DNA of 64,000 nt from Melastoma dodecandrum (GCA_029817715.1 JARUPY010000398.1:1550001-1614000); one strand, 5' to 3'; positions 16,203 through 25,915 are shown, numbered from the stretch's first letter. Notes: generated by a model not told the origin, from the sequence alone. A program made the numbers and translations.

Positions 16203-18752
16203 TCACGGATGACCGGGGAAGCCGTGGCCACCGCCACCGCCCCCACCACCCCCGCCCCCCGGGTGCGGGCCGCCACCGCCGCCGCCACCGGGATGTGGCA
16301 TGCCACCACCGCCGCCACCGAAGCCACCGGGGCGTGGGCCACCGCCGCCGCCACCCGGAAAACCGCCGCCGCCCGGATGCGGCGCGCCACCGCCGCCGAA
16401 CCCACCGGGGCGTGGCCCACCGCCACCGCCCGGGAATCCGCCGGGACGCGGCCCACCTCCGCCGAATCCGCCCGGCCGAGGCTGAGGCGCGCGCTCTTGC
16501 GGCGCGTGGAACTCGCGGGCGCCGCCCGGCGCACCGCCGCCGGGGCGACCGCGCTCCTGCATCCGCTCCTGCACCGCGTTGCGCGGGCCTTGCTCGCGCG
16601 GCGCGTTGCGCGGCCCTTCACGGCCCTGCGGTCCTGGGTTCCGCTCCTGACGCTGCGGTGCGGACTGACGCTCCTGCCGGGGCTGCTCGATCGCGTTGCG
16701 GCGATCCTGCAGACGCTGCTGGCGCTCTTGCGCGCGGTCCTGCGCCTTCTGCTGGCGGTCCTGCACTTTCTGCTGCTGCCGGTCGAGACGGCCCGCGGCA
16801 CCATTCGTCGCGCGATCAGCCCCGCCCCGCGGCGACCCGGCGTCGCGACGCTCGCCGGCACCGCCGGCCCCCGTCCGGCTGCCCGCCTCGCCCGGACGGC
16901 CCGCGCGCTGGTCGAGCGCGTTGGGGCGGGCTGCGGCCGGCGTGTTCGCCGCCGGACCGCGCTGCGCGTTCGGCGTCGGGAGCGGCCGACCGTTGGCGCC
17001 GGGAAGCGCGTTGCGCGTCGCCGGATTGACCCCGGCGGCACCTGGACCGCCCGGGCGGTTCAGGCCGTTGGACCCGTTGATCCCGCCCGGCTCACGGCGC
17101 AGCGCGTTCAGCTGCGCCGGCGTCGTGATGCCGCGCTTCTCCAGCGCGTTGGACCGGGCGAGAGCCGCGGCAGGCAGAGCGACCGCGGCCGCGCCCACCG
17201 CGGCGGCGCCGATCACCGCGGCCCGGCCCGGACCGCCTGCGCCCCCGCCGAAGCCGGGGCCGCCGGCCGGAAAGCCCTGGTGGAGGCGCTGGAATCGCTC
17301 CTCGTACGGCACGCCGGCGCCCCCGACATCGCCGTAGAAGTAGCTCTGCGTCGGGTACACGACGTAGGGCGGCGGGTCGTAGTAGACCGGCAGCGGCACG
17401 AAGGCGGGCACCGGCAGGAGGAAGAGGCCGACCGGCGGCGGTGGCGGCGGCAGGTCGATGAAGGCGACCGGCACGGGCGGCAGCCAGTAATCCGGCGGCG
17501 GCGGCGGCGGCGGGTAGCCTTCGAACTCGGCGTCCTCGAAGTAGATGACCGGCTGGTCGACGAAGTCGATCTCCTCCGGGGGCGGCGGCGGCACGTCGTA
17601 GACGATCGCCGTGTAGTCCGGCGGCGGCGCCTCCTGCGCGCTCAACTCGTCGAGGCGCAGGCGCGCGTCGTAGGCGTGCGGCCCGTGCGGGTAACGCGAG
17701 AGATAGGACCAGTAGGCAGGCGGCGTGTCGACCGCGATGGTGCGCCGCCACGTGATCGCCTCACGGCGCGCCGCCAGCAAAACGCGCGCCCGTTTGGCGA
17801 GCGGGTCGCGCGGGTAGACCGCCGTAAATTGCTCATAGGACTGAATGGTGTCGCGCGCTACGGCGGCCGTATAGGCCTGCCGGACCGGCAGTTCCTTGAG
17901 CGGCTTCTGGGTGAGCGCCACCGTCTGTTCCGGCGTCGCGGCCGGCGGCGGGGCGTTCTTGCCACGCTCGAAGAAGCGGAAGGCCGCGTCGATCTTGGAC
18001 GAATCCCAGGGCACCTCGGCGCCCTTCGAGACATCGTTCACGCGCAGACGGACGCGATCGAAGATCTCGTCCGGCGGAAGGCCACCCTCGCGTAGCATGG
18101 CCGCGAGCGATTGCGCGTAGGCGCCGTAATTGCCCTTGGCGACCGGCGCCACGGTGCCCGGCGCGGAATTGTAGGCGATCAGCGTGCCGGGGCCGGCATC
18201 GAGCAGAGAGAACCCTTCCGCGAGCGGCGCGCCGCTCGGTTTGAAGGGCGTCTTGTAGGCCGAATCGAAGACGAAGAACCGCGCCTTCAGGTTCATCGTG
18301 ACGAGCGGTCCGGTGAGGTCCGACAGGCGGATCGACTCGATCGGGATGTCCGCGTCCCGCGCGATCGTCGCACCGATGGGCACGTAGAAGTTGTCCGTGC
18401 CGTACTGTACGCCGTATCCGGCGAGATAGACGAACGCCACGGTATCGGGACCTGCGTCCGACACCTTCTTGATGAAATCCGCATAGGACTGCCGAAGGGT
18501 CTCGGCATCGAGGTCCCGCGCACCGACGACCCCGAAGCCGGCCGCCTGCAACGTCTGCGCGACGAGGCCGGCATCATTCGCGGCGGTCGGCAGGGCACCG
18601 GCGGCGTAACTCTCGTTGCCGACGACGAAGGCGATCCGATGTTCCTTGCCCTGCCCGCCCGCGGGAGGCGCGGTTCCACCGTCCTGTGCGGAGGCGGATG
18701 TAACGCCGAGCGTCATGAAGGCGAAGATGACGACGGAGAGCAAAGCACGCAT
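16203..18752 (-). CDS. Secreted pseudo-caspase (C14 fold, catalytic dyad lost) with Pro-, Gln/Arg- and Gly-rich tails
   Basis: An 849-residue protein. Signal peptide 1-23 (MRALLSVVIFAFMTLGVTSA, cut near SAQ). Residues about 38-265 are a caspase-like p20 domain (HRIAFVVGNESYA, TAANDAGLVAQTLQAAGF). The usual catalytic GHG is GYG (Tyr113), and the DAC motif is DSA (Ala165), so it cannot be a cysteine protease. Then come a helical region, a Pro/Tyr-rich section (about 380-480), a stretch of Arg/Gln repeats (RQQ, QDR, about 640-700) and about 100 residues of PGGFGGGG-type repeats. MRALL at 18752 is chosen over an upstream TTG because of the clean signal peptide and AGGA nearby. Inference: an extracytoplasmic binding or scaffold protein. 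Convergent with dnaE2. Confidence 0.85.
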   Translation of the reverse strand: MRALLSVVIFAFMTLGVTSASAQDGGTAPPAGGQGKEHRIAFVVGNESYAAGALPTAANDAGLVAQTLQAAGFGVVGARDLDAETLRQSYADFIKKVSDAGPDTVAFVYLAGYGVQYGTDNFYVPIGATIARDADIPIESIRLSDLTGPLVTMNLKARFFVFDSAYKTPFKPSGAPLAEGFSLLDAGPGTLIAYNSAPGTVAPVAKGNYGAYAQSLAAMLREGGLPPDEIFDRVRLRVNDVSKGAEVPWDSSKIDAAFRFFERGKNAPPPAATPEQTVALTQKPLKELPVRQAYTAAVARDTIQSYEQFTAVYPRDPLAKRARVLLAARREAITWRRTIAVDTPPAYWSYLSRYPHGPHAYDARLRLDELSAQEAPPPDYTAIVYDVPPPPPEEIDFVDQPVIYFEDAEFEGYPPPPPPPDYWLPPVPVAFIDLPPPPPPVGLFLLPVPAFVPLPVYYDPPPYVVYPTQSYFYGDVGGAGVPYEERFQRLHQGFPAGGPGFGGGAGGPGRAAVIGAAAVGAAAVALPAAALARSNALEKRGITTPAQLNALRREPGGINGSNGLNRPGGPGAAGVNPATRNALPGANGRPLPTPNAQRGPAANTPAAARPNALDQRAGRPGEAGSRTGAGGAGERRDAGSPRGGADRATNGAAGRLDRQQQKVQDRQQKAQDRAQERQQRLQDRRNAIEQPRQERQSAPQRQERNPGPQGREGPRNAPREQGPRNAVQERMQERGRPGGGAPGGAREFHAPQERAPQPRPGGFGGGGPRPGGFPGGGGGPRPGGFGGGGAPHPGGGGFPGGGGGGPRPGGFGGGGGGMPHPGGGGGGGPHPGGGGGGGGGGGHGFPGHP
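16212..16487 (-). repeat. Gly/Pro-rich coding repeat tract
   Basis: Tandem degenerate units of GGNGGNGGN and CCNGGN codons encode PRPGGFGGGG, PHPGGGG and similar blocks at the C-terminus of the pseudo-caspase. Such tracts vary in length by slippage, so unit number may differ between strains and assemblies may collapse them. Confidence 0.8.
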
Positions 18753-18908
18753 GTATGATCGTCCTGGCAAATCCGGACCATAACGGCCAAGCTCCCGAAA
18801 GGTCGCAGCGCCGTCGCAAACAAAAGGTCGTAGTCTCCCTGAACGTCAGGTGAGCGAGAGGTTCGGGCGCCGCCAGCCGGCTGCGGCGAACACCACAAGG
18901 AGCCCGCG

Positions 18909-19784
18909 ATGACCGACCAGACGGTCGATAGTCCCACCATCCTCGCGCCGACGCCGCGTCGCGGCCTCGTCTTTCGCCATAGCCTCGTCGTGCGTCTCAC
19001 GCATTGGGTGTGGGTGGTGTCGTTGACGATCCTGTTCATGAGCGGGCTGCAGATCTTCAACGCCCATCCGAGCCTCAACTTTGGCAACACGACCACCTTC
19101 AAGGCGGCGGAGAGCGGCATCGCCGGCGGCAGCACCCCGCATCCGCTGATCCTCGACATCGACAACGACGGCGACAAGGGCGTCACGACGGTGCTCGGGC
19201 ACACCTTCGACACGACCGGCCTGCTCGGCGTGTCGAAGGGGCCGGACGGCCTCGCCGCCCGCGCCTTCCCGAGCTGGATCACCCTGCCCTCGATCCAGGA
19301 TCTGGCGACCGGGCGCCAATGGCACTTCCTGTTCGCCTGGGTGCTTTTGATCAACGCGGCGGTCTACATCCTCTATTCGCTGTCGAGCGGCCACTTCGTG
19401 CGCGACATCATCCCGCGCCTTCGCGAATACAGGACGATCCCGGCCAGCATCGTCGATCACCTGAAGCTGAAGTTCGACCACGGCCCCGACGCGGCGCAGT
19501 ACAACGTCCTGCAAAAGCTCGCCTATGCCGTCATCCTCTTCGTCGTCCTGCCGGTGCTCGTGCTCGCGGGCCTCGAAATGTCGCCGGCGGTGGATGCCGC
19601 CGCGCCCTGGTTGCGCGATCTCTTCGGCGGCCGGCAGAGTGCGCGCACCATTCACTTCCTGATGGCCTGGACGCTCGTCGCTTTCGTCGTCGTGCACGTC
19701 GTGATGGTCATCCTCTCGGGCCTCTTCAACAATCTGCGATCGATGATCACCGGCTATGCGACCGTGAAGGAGGAGCCGCGATGA
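18909..19784 (+). CDS. Cytochrome b (b561/Ni-Fe hydrogenase b-type family), partner of the molybdoenzyme
   Basis: A 291-residue integral membrane diheme cytochrome b of the type that links periplasmic oxidoreductases to the quinone pool. It has four main TM segments with candidate heme histidines in VVRLTHWVWVV (about 28-38), RQWHFLFAW, RTIHFLMAW and FVVVHVVMV. A non-membrane insertion between the first and second helices (about 50-130) contains DIDNDGDKG, which resembles a Ca2+-binding loop. ATG 18909 follows AAGGAG. Its stop overlaps the next gene's start (ATGA), so the two form a translationally coupled pair. Confidence 0.88.
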   Translation: MTDQTVDSPTILAPTPRRGLVFRHSLVVRLTHWVWVVSLTILFMSGLQIFNAHPSLNFGNTTTFKAAESGIAGGSTPHPLILDIDNDGDKGVTTVLGHTFDTTGLLGVSKGPDGLAARAFPSWITLPSIQDLATGRQWHFLFAWVLLINAAVYILYSLSSGHFVRDIIPRLREYRTIPASIVDHLKLKFDHGPDAAQYNVLQKLAYAVILFVVLPVLVLAGLEMSPAVDAAAPWLRDLFGGRQSARTIHFLMAWTLVAFVVVHVVMVILSGLFNNLRSMITGYATVKEEPR

Positions 19785-20575
19785 CGGCGCGGATGGATCG
19801 GCGCGCATTCCTCGCGGGGACCGCGGGGCTGGCGCTCGGCGGCTGCGATCGCATCGCCGGCTCGGACCAGGGGCAGACGGCCTTCGCGAAGGCCAATGCG
19901 CTGACCTACGACGCATTGCGCAGGCTCGAGGGCCAGACGCTCGCGCCGGAGTACGATCGCAGCGCCATCTCGGCTTTCTTCAAGCCGAATGGCTCCATCG
20001 ACCCCAAGGATCCTCTGTACAAGGCGCTGGCCGCCGCACGTTTCGCATCCTATTCGATGCCGGTCGGCGGCCTCGTCGAGGCACCACGGACCTTCACTCT
20101 GGCCGATCTGAAGGCGCTACCGCAACGAAGCCAGATCACGCGCCACGACTGCGTCGATGGCTGGAGCGCCATCGCCGAATGGACGGGCACGCCGCTGCAT
20201 CACGTGCTCGATCTCGTGAAGCCGAAGCGCGAGGCGCGGTTCGTGCTGTTTCACTGCTTCGACCGTTATGCCACGGATTACACGACGGAAACGGGCGACG
20301 CGACCACGGACCCGGACGCCGCGCCTGTCTTCTATGGGTCGATCGGCCTCGACGCCGCCGTCCATCCGCAGACCATCCTCGCTTATGCGATGAACGGGCA
20401 GGATCTTCCTGTCGCCCATGGTGCCCCGGTACGCCTGCGCGTCGAGCGCCAGCTCGGCTACAAGAACACAAAGTACATCAAGAGCATCGAGCTCGTGGAC
20501 AGGTTCGACGAGATCGGCGACGGCAAAGGCGGTTATTGGGAGGACCAAGGCTACCAGTGGTACGGCGGGATCTGA
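19781..20575 (+). CDS. Tat-exported molybdopterin-dependent oxidoreductase, sulfite oxidase family
   Basis: A 264-residue protein with the Oxidored_molyb (sulfite oxidase/YedY-like) fold. The N-terminus MTARMDRRAFLAGTAGLALG ends in GGC: a twin-arginine signal followed by a lipobox-like LGGC, so a Tat-exported lipoprotein (Cys22) is likely. The molybdenum-ligating cysteine is in RHDCVDGWS (Cys124), and APVRLRVERQLGYK is family typical. The substrate is not readable from sequence; relatives act on sulfite, on oxidised methionine in proteins (MsrP) or on other S/N oxides. The coupled cytochrome b gives it a route to or from quinones. It lacks an obvious heme or dimerisation domain. Confidence 0.88.
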   Translation: MTARMDRRAFLAGTAGLALGGCDRIAGSDQGQTAFAKANALTYDALRRLEGQTLAPEYDRSAISAFFKPNGSIDPKDPLYKALAAARFASYSMPVGGLVEAPRTFTLADLKALPQRSQITRHDCVDGWSAIAEWTGTPLHHVLDLVKPKREARFVLFHCFDRYATDYTTETGDATTDPDAAPVFYGSIGLDAAVHPQTILAYAMNGQDLPVAHGAPVRLRVERQLGYKNTKYIKSIELVDRFDEIGDGKGGYWEDQGYQWYGGI

Positions 20576-20690
20576 CGCGGGCCGGCGGCCTGTTCGGCAC
20601 GGCCCGTGCCTGAATGCGCTTGCCCGTCCCCGCGCCGCGGTCGATAAGCCGGGGTGTCGGCGCGTCGTCCGCCACCCAACCTGCGAGCCG

Positions 20691-22061
20691 ATGACGAGTC
20701 TCCGTTCGACCTCGAACCGTCTGCGCCTGTTTCGCCGCTTGGGGCTCTCGCGCCTGGCCATGGACCAGTGGGTGCGGCGCGCGGTCTTCCTGGTGGGCGG
20801 CCTCTGCGTCGGTGGCGCGGCGGTCCTGATGGCGCTCACGGCCGACAAGGCGCAGGAGCTCTTCGGCCGGCTCGTCGGCCCCAATCCCGCAGTCGCGCTG
20901 CTGCTCACCCCGCTCGGGTTCGCGCTCGCGGTCTTTCTCGCGCGCACCGTGTTCCCCAACTCGCAGGGCAGCGGCATCCCGCAGGTCATCGCCGCCCGCA
21001 AGATCGAGGATCCCGCCGCGCGCTTCCGGCTCGTCTCGCTCCGCGTCGCCGTCGGCAAGGTCGTCGTAATGATGATCGGGCTGCTCTGCGGCGCCTCGGT
21101 CGGCCGCGAAGGGCCGACGGTGCAGGTCGGCGCCTCCATCATGGGCTTCATCGGCCGAAAGGCGCCGATCGTCTACCAGAAGAACCTGCTGCTCGCGGGC
21201 GCCGCCGCCGGTATCGCGGCCGCCTTCAACACACCGCTCGCGGGCATCGTCTTCGGCATCGAGGAGCTGTCGCGCTCCTTCGAAGCGAAGGCCAGCGGCC
21301 TCGTCATCGGCTGCATCATCGCGGCCGGCGTCACCTCCCTCGCCATCCTCGGCGACTACACCTATTTCGGCACCACCGACGCGACCTTCCCGCTCGGCCG
21401 CGCCTGGCTCGTCGTGCCGATCTGCGCGGTCGTCGGCGGCTTGGCGGGCGGCCTTTTCAGCCGCATCGTCGTGCGCTGCCTCACCGGGGATCCGACGCGC
21501 GGCATTCGCCGCCTCGCCCTCAGCCGCCCGATCGCCTTCGCCACCGCCTGCGGGCTCGGCGTCGCGGTCTGCGGTCTGTTCGGACATCACGCCTCGTTCG
21601 GCACCGGCTATGCCCAGGCCCGCGGCATCCTCCATGATACGAGCGACCTCTCGCTGCTGTTCATGCCGCTGAAATTTCTGGCGACGCTGTTTTCGGCGAT
21701 CAGCGGCATCCCGGGCGGTCTCTTCGCGCCGTCGCTGTCGATCGGCGCCGGCCTCGGCTCGATCTTCCATGCCGTCTTCGCGACCGTGCCGGTCGGCGCG
21801 CTCGTCCTCATCGGCATGGCCGCCTATCTGACCGGCGTCGTGCAGACGCCGATCACCTCCTTCGTCATCGTCTCCGAGATGACGCAGGACCACGGAATGG
21901 TGATCCCGTTGATGGTCGCCGCTCTCATCGCCGATGCCGCATCGCGCCTCGTCTGCAAGGAGGGGGTCTATCACGCCCTCTCGCGCGCCTTCATGCCTAG
22001 CGAACAGGCGCAGGCCGCCGAGATCGAGCACAGCGAGCCCCTATCCCACGATGGCGACTGA
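20691..22061 (+). CDS. ClC-family chloride channel/antiporter
   Basis: A 456-residue inner-membrane ClC protein. It carries the three anion-pathway signatures: GSGIPQ, GREGPTVQ with the gating glutamate, and GGLFAPSLSIGA. FGIEE provides the acidic residue at the internal proton site of exchangers. It therefore looks like a Cl-/H+ antiporter rather than a pure channel. There are no CBS domains. Bacterial relatives help with extreme acid stress and anion balance. The ATG of the next gene lies 10 bases inside the 3' end, suggesting cotranscription. Confidence 0.92.
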   Translation: MTSLRSTSNRLRLFRRLGLSRLAMDQWVRRAVFLVGGLCVGGAAVLMALTADKAQELFGRLVGPNPAVALLLTPLGFALAVFLARTVFPNSQGSGIPQVIAARKIEDPAARFRLVSLRVAVGKVVVMMIGLLCGASVGREGPTVQVGASIMGFIGRKAPIVYQKNLLLAGAAAGIAAAFNTPLAGIVFGIEELSRSFEAKASGLVIGCIIAAGVTSLAILGDYTYFGTTDATFPLGRAWLVVPICAVVGGLAGGLFSRIVVRCLTGDPTRGIRRLALSRPIAFATACGLGVAVCGLFGHHASFGTGYAQARGILHDTSDLSLLFMPLKFLATLFSAISGIPGGLFAPSLSIGAGLGSIFHAVFATVPVGALVLIGMAAYLTGVVQTPITSFVIVSEMTQDHGMVIPLMVAALIADAASRLVCKEGVYHALSRAFMPSEQAQAAEIEHSEPLSHDGD

Positions 22062-22971
22062 ACCCGATGTTCCCCTGGACCGCGCGTTCGATCCGCCGAT
22101 CGAACGATTGGAGACGCTGACCCCACTCGTCCGGCGGATCGTGGCGCCGAACCCGGGGCCGATGACCTTCAAGGGCACCTGCACCTACGTCGTCGGCCAT
22201 GGCGATGTGACGGTCATCGATCCCGGCCCCGGCATTCCTGCGCATGTCGATGCGCTGCTCGCCGCGCTCGGCAACGAGCGGGTCGCGCAGATCCTCGTCA
22301 CCCATACGCACCGCGATCACTCACCCGCCGCAGCGCTTCTGAAAGCGCGCACAGGTGCTCCGGTCCTCGGCTGCGCGCCCTACGCGCCGGCCCGGCCGCC
22401 GCGGAAGGACGAGACCGCCGCCGTCGCCGCCGCGAACGAGCTGACCTTCGCGCCCGATCGCGTCCTCGCGGACGGCGATGCGGTCTCCGGGGACGGCTTC
22501 GAGCTCGTCGCGATCGCGACGCCCGGCCACACGATGAACCACCTCGCCTTCGCGCTGCCACAGGAGCGGGCGCTATTTTCAGGCGACCACGTGATGGCCT
22601 GGTCGACGACGATCGTCGCGCCGCCCTCCGGCTCGATGCGCGCCTACATGGAGTCGCTCGCGAAGCTTCGCGCGCGAACGGACGCAATCTACTGGCCGGG
22701 GCACGGCGGCCCCGTGCGCGATCCGGCGCGCTTCGTGCGCGCCCTGCAGCACCATCGGCGCCAGCGCGAACACTCGATCCTCGCCCGCCTGGGGGTCGGC
22801 GACACACGCATCGATGCCATCGTCGCCGCGACCTACGAGGGGCTCGACGCACGGCTCACGCGCGCCGCGGCCGGCATCTCGGTCCTGGCCCATATCGAGG
22901 ATCTGATGGATCGCGGACGCGTCGTGCACGAGGGCATGGACGGTCTCGAAGGACGATACAGGCTGGCCTAG
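22051..22971 (+). CDS. Metallo-beta-lactamase fold hydrolase (LACTB2-like)
   Basis: A 306-residue cytoplasmic hydrolase. The zinc motif is VTHTHRDHS (HxHxDH), followed by GHTMNHL, FSGDHVM and WPGHGGP, giving a complete two-metal site. The C-terminal helical domain resembles the winged-helix segment of LACTB2/RNase Z-like members. Substrate unknown: glyoxalase II-type thioesters or RNA are both seen in this superfamily. The start overlaps the ClC gene by 11 bases. Confidence 0.88.
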   Translation: MATEPDVPLDRAFDPPIERLETLTPLVRRIVAPNPGPMTFKGTCTYVVGHGDVTVIDPGPGIPAHVDALLAALGNERVAQILVTHTHRDHSPAAALLKARTGAPVLGCAPYAPARPPRKDETAAVAAANELTFAPDRVLADGDAVSGDGFELVAIATPGHTMNHLAFALPQERALFSGDHVMAWSTTIVAPPSGSMRAYMESLAKLRARTDAIYWPGHGGPVRDPARFVRALQHHRRQREHSILARLGVGDTRIDAIVAATYEGLDARLTRAAAGISVLAHIEDLMDRGRVVHEGMDGLEGRYRLA

Positions 22972-22975
22972 GGAG

Positions 22976-23239
22976 CTAGACGGTCGGCTGCACCGGAGCC
23001 GGCGCTTCGGCCGCCTCGAGGCTTTGCGCGGCGACGTCCGGCGCCAGCGAGCCCGTGCGCACCTTGCAGATGTTGCGAAGAAGGCGCGCGGCGAGCTTGC
23101 GCGGATCCTGCAGACCGAGGTTGGTCTTCTGCACGCCGAGCGACGAGGTCAGGACCAGGAAACGGCCGTCGACCTCGAAGGTCCCGGAAACCTCCTGGCC
23201 GTTGCACCGACAGTGAACCGTCCGACTCGCCGAGGCCAT
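22976..23239 (-). CDS. Small conserved hypothetical protein
   Basis: An 87-residue soluble protein starting MASASRTVHCRCNGQ. It has a beta-rich first half (EVSGTFEVDGRFLVLTSSLG) and a helix DPRKLAARLLRNICK. AGGAG five bases before the ATG supports a real start. It is convergent with the metallo-hydrolase, four bases apart. No function recognised; Cys10 and Cys12 are the only close cysteine pair. Confidence 0.7.
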   Translation of the reverse strand: MASASRTVHCRCNGQEVSGTFEVDGRFLVLTSSLGVQKTNLGLQDPRKLAARLLRNICKVRTGSLAPDVAAQSLEAAEAPAPVQPTV

Positions 23240-23338
23240 GTCGCTCCTACCGTTTCCGTGCCGGCCTACAGGAACCGGGAAGTTTCGGCAAGGAAATGGC
23301 CCAGCTTCAGGCAGCGCTCGAGCAGCTCTCTCCCGGCC

Positions 23339-23734
23339 TCACGCGCCGAGAACGATCTTCGGGCAATTGTCCATCACGACGGCGACGCCGGACGCCTCGG
23401 CGCGCATCCTCGCCGCGTCATCGACGACGCCGCGCTGCATCCAGATCACCTTCGGCTGCAAGGACAGCGCGAGCGCTTCGTCGACCACGGAGCCTGCGGC
23501 CGAGGAGTTGCGAAAGATGTCGACCATGTCGACGGGCTCGGGCAGATCAGCGAGACGGGCGACGACGGGCACGCCGAGCACTCGCTGACCGGCGAGCGCC
23601 GGGTTGACGCCGACGCACGCGTAGCCGCGGCGTATCAGGAAGGCCGCGACGTCGTGCGACGCCCGAGCGGGCTTGGCGGAGAGCCCGACGATCGCGATCG
23701 TGCGCACGTGCTGCAGATGCTCGTACGGCGTCAT
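23339..23734 (-). CDS. CoA-binding domain protein (YccU-like)
   Basis: A 131-residue single-domain Rossmann protein of the CoA_binding_2 family. The N-terminal glycine loop is IAIVGLSAKPARASHDVA; then come VGVNPALAGQ, DMVDIFRNS and VVMDNCPK, all family landmarks. Relatives bind CoA or acyl-CoA; the biological role is not settled. ATG 23734 is preceded by AAGGAAAG. It lies just downstream of rocD on the same strand and may share its transcript. Confidence 0.85.
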   Translation of the reverse strand: MTPYEHLQHVRTIAIVGLSAKPARASHDVAAFLIRRGYACVGVNPALAGQRVLGVPVVARLADLPEPVDMVDIFRNSSAAGSVVDEALALSLQPKVIWMQRGVVDDAARMRAEASGVAVVMDNCPKIVLGA

Positions 23735-23751
23735 GCCTCGCCGGCTTTCCT

Positions 23752-24975
23752 TCAGAGGGCGGCTTCGACCTGATCGGCGATCCAATCGGCCTCGCCCTCG
23801 GTGATGAGGAGCGGCGGCGCGAGGCGGATCGTATGGTCGTGCGTCTCCTTCGCCAAGAGGCCGCGCGCACGCAGGCGCTCGCACACGGCTCGCGCGCCCC
23901 CTGCGTCCTCGTGCATCTCGATCGCCAGCATGAGGCCGCGCCCGCGCACCTCCTTGACCGTCGGCCCGGCGACGGCGTGCAGGTTCGTCAGCAGGCGAGC
24001 GCCGATGCGCGCCGCATTTTCGATCATGCCTTCCTCGATCAGAACCCGGAGCGCGGCCCGCGCGACGGCGCAGGCGAGCGGGTTGCCCCCGAACGTCGAG
24101 CCGTGCTCGCCCGGCTTCAAGACGTCGAGCGCTTCGGCGCGGCCGACCACGGCGGAGACGGGATAGACGCCGCCGCCGAGGGCCTTGCCGACGAGCGTGA
24201 GGTCGGCCGCGACGCCCTCGTGCTCCTGCGCCAGGAGACGCCCCGTGCGCCCGAGCCCCGTCTGGATTTCATCGAGCACGAGCAGGACCCGCTGCGCCGT
24301 GCAGAGTGCGCGCACGGCCGCGAGATAGCCCGTCGGCGGAATGACGACGCCGGCCTCGCCCTGGATCGGCTCCAACAGCACCGCGACCGTGCGGGGCGTG
24401 ACGGCGCGCGCGAGGGCGTCGGCATCGCCGTAGGGCACGGTGACGAAACCCGGCGCGAACGGTCCGAAGTTCGTCCGCGCGACGGGATCGGTCGAGAAGC
24501 CGATGATACCGATCGTCCGGCCGTGAAAATTGCCGGCGCACACGATGATCTCGGCGCGCTCGGCCGGCACGCCCTTGACCTCGTAGCCCCATTTGCGGGC
24601 GATTTTCAGCGCCGTCTCGACGGCTTCCGCGCCGGAATTCATCGGCAGCGCCTTCTCGGCGACGAGCAGCGTGCAGAGCTCCTCGTAGAAGAGCCCGAGC
24701 TGGTCGTTGCGGAACGCGCGCGAGGTGAGCGTCAGCCGGCTCGCCTGAGCCGCGAGCGCAGCGAGGATCTTCGGGTGGCAATGGCCCTGGTTCACCGCCG
24801 AATAGGCCGACAGGCAGTCGAGATAGCGGCGCCCCTCGACGTCCCAGACGTAGGCGCCCTCGCCGCGCGTCAGCACGACGTCGAGCGGCTTGTAGTTGCG
24901 CGCGCCGTAGGTCGCCTCGCGCGCCCGGCAGGCCTCGCTCGCCGTTGGCGCGCGCCGGAGCGCGGACGTGGTCAT
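23752..24975 (-). CDS. rocD: Ornithine aminotransferase
   Basis: PLP enzyme converting ornithine plus 2-oxoglutarate to glutamate semialdehyde plus glutamate. The 407-residue product is a class III aminotransferase with [49 protein letters not shown] and the PLP lysine in [12 protein letters not shown] (Lys264). The Tyr/Asn pattern [12 protein letters not shown] near residue 24 is typical of RocD rather than ArgD. The ATG overlaps the stop of the upstream amidinohydrolase (ATGA), so its substrate ornithine is probably supplied by that enzyme. Confidence 0.93.
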   Translation of the reverse strand: MTTSALRRAPTASEACRAREATYGARNYKPLDVVLTRGEGAYVWDVEGRRYLDCLSAYSAVNQGHCHPKILAALAAQASRLTLTSRAFRNDQLGLFYEELCTLLVAEKALPMNSGAEAVETALKIARKWGYEVKGVPAERAEIIVCAGNFHGRTIGIIGFSTDPVARTNFGPFAPGFVTVPYGDADALARAVTPRTVAVLLEPIQGEAGVVIPPTGYLAAVRALCTAQRVLLVLDEIQTGLGRTGRLLAQEHEGVAADLTLVGKALGGGVYPVSAVVGRAEALDVLKPGEHGSTFGGNPLACAVARAALRVLIEEGMIENAARIGARLLTNLHAVAGPTVKEVRGRGLMLAIEMHEDAGGARAVCERLRARGLLAKETHDHTIRLAPPLLITEGEADWIADQVEAAL

Positions 24976-25856
24976 TCGGCGGCCTCCGCGACGAGGGCGT
25001 CGCCGTCGCTGCTGCTTCGATCGAGCCGAAGGGTCATGCAATAGGCGCCGCCGCCCGACATAATGAAGGGCGCGAGGTCGATCTCGAGGATTTCGTAGCC
25101 GCGCTCCTCGAGCCGGCATCGTAGAGCCTCGGGAGCCCGTGCCATCACGATCGTCCGTCCGAAGGCGACGGCGTTGACGCAAAAGGCAGCCGCATCCTCG
25201 GGCGCCGCTTCGATGCGATCCGACGGCGCGACATGCGCCGCGATCCGCGCCTGCGCCTGCGGTGTGAAGGCGGGCGGATAGTAGAGCACCTCGCCGCCGG
25301 GCAGCGGGCAGAAGCAGGTGTCGAGGTGATAGAAGCGCGCCGTCGCGAGCTCGAGCGGCACATGTGCGCGCCCGAAGGCGGCGGCGACGGCCTCGATGCC
25401 CGCCGCGTTCGAACGCTGACCGTAACCCGTCCAAAAGAAGCCGCGCCGCACGTCCCAGATGGCATCGCCCGCGCCCTCCTGCACGACGCCGTCCGGCAGT
25501 TCGAGAACCTCCTCGATCACGCCGCGCCGGCGCAGATCCTCGAAGGCGCGCCGGAAGATCGGCTCCTCGACTTGCCGCTCGGGGCAAAGGAAACGGGCGA
25601 GCACCGCACGGCCGTCGAGCACGACGGCGGCATTCGCCGGGAAGACCAGATCGGGCGCTCCCGCGACACCGGGCACGACATCGACACGCGCGCCGCGGCC
25701 CCGCAGCGCCGCGATCAGCTCCCGCGACGCGCGACGCGCGGCGTCGAGGTGGCGCACGCGGTCCCGCGCCCAGGCCTGCGGCGCCATCCAGGGATTGATC
25801 GCGTAGGCGACATCGAAATGCGCGGGATCGACGAGAAGAAAGGTCGGCTGAGTCAT
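24972..25856 (-). CDS. Amidinotransferase-family hydrolase (DdaH / citrulline- or arginine-hydrolase type)
   Basis: A 294-residue guanidino-group modifying enzyme. Its catalytic set is visible: [10 protein letters not shown] with Asp69, [10 protein letters not shown] (Glu127), [11 protein letters not shown] (His178) and the C-terminal nucleophile in [11 protein letters not shown] (Cys273). The family contains dimethylarginine hydrolases (DdaH), citrulline hydrolases (CtlX) and arginine dihydrolases. Tight coupling to rocD points to an ornithine-yielding reaction, so CtlX or arginine dihydrolase activity is as likely as DdaH. ATG 25856 follows GGTGGGGGT. The start upstream in the intergenic region was rejected. 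It is divergent from an Lrp-type regulator. Confidence 0.85.
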   Translation of the reverse strand: MTQPTFLLVDPAHFDVAYAINPWMAPQAWARDRVRHLDAARRASRELIAALRGRGARVDVVPGVAGAPDLVFPANAAVVLDGRAVLARFLCPERQVEEPIFRRAFEDLRRRGVIEEVLELPDGVVQEGAGDAIWDVRRGFFWTGYGQRSNAAGIEAVAAAFGRAHVPLELATARFYHLDTCFCPLPGGEVLYYPPAFTPQAQARIAAHVAPSDRIEAAPEDAAAFCVNAVAFGRTIVMARAPEALRCRLEERGYEILEIDLAPFIMSGGGAYCMTLRLDRSSSDGDALVAEAAE

Positions 25857-25915
25857 TGGCACCCCCACCGGCAACCCCGCCAAGGTGGACCGAGTCGACG
25901 GCAAGCAGAAGATCA

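Noticed and set aside
16212..16487. Possible CRISPR-like or tandem-repeat array
   Set aside because: The repetition is Gly/Pro codon low complexity inside a long open frame, with no constant repeat and unique spacers.
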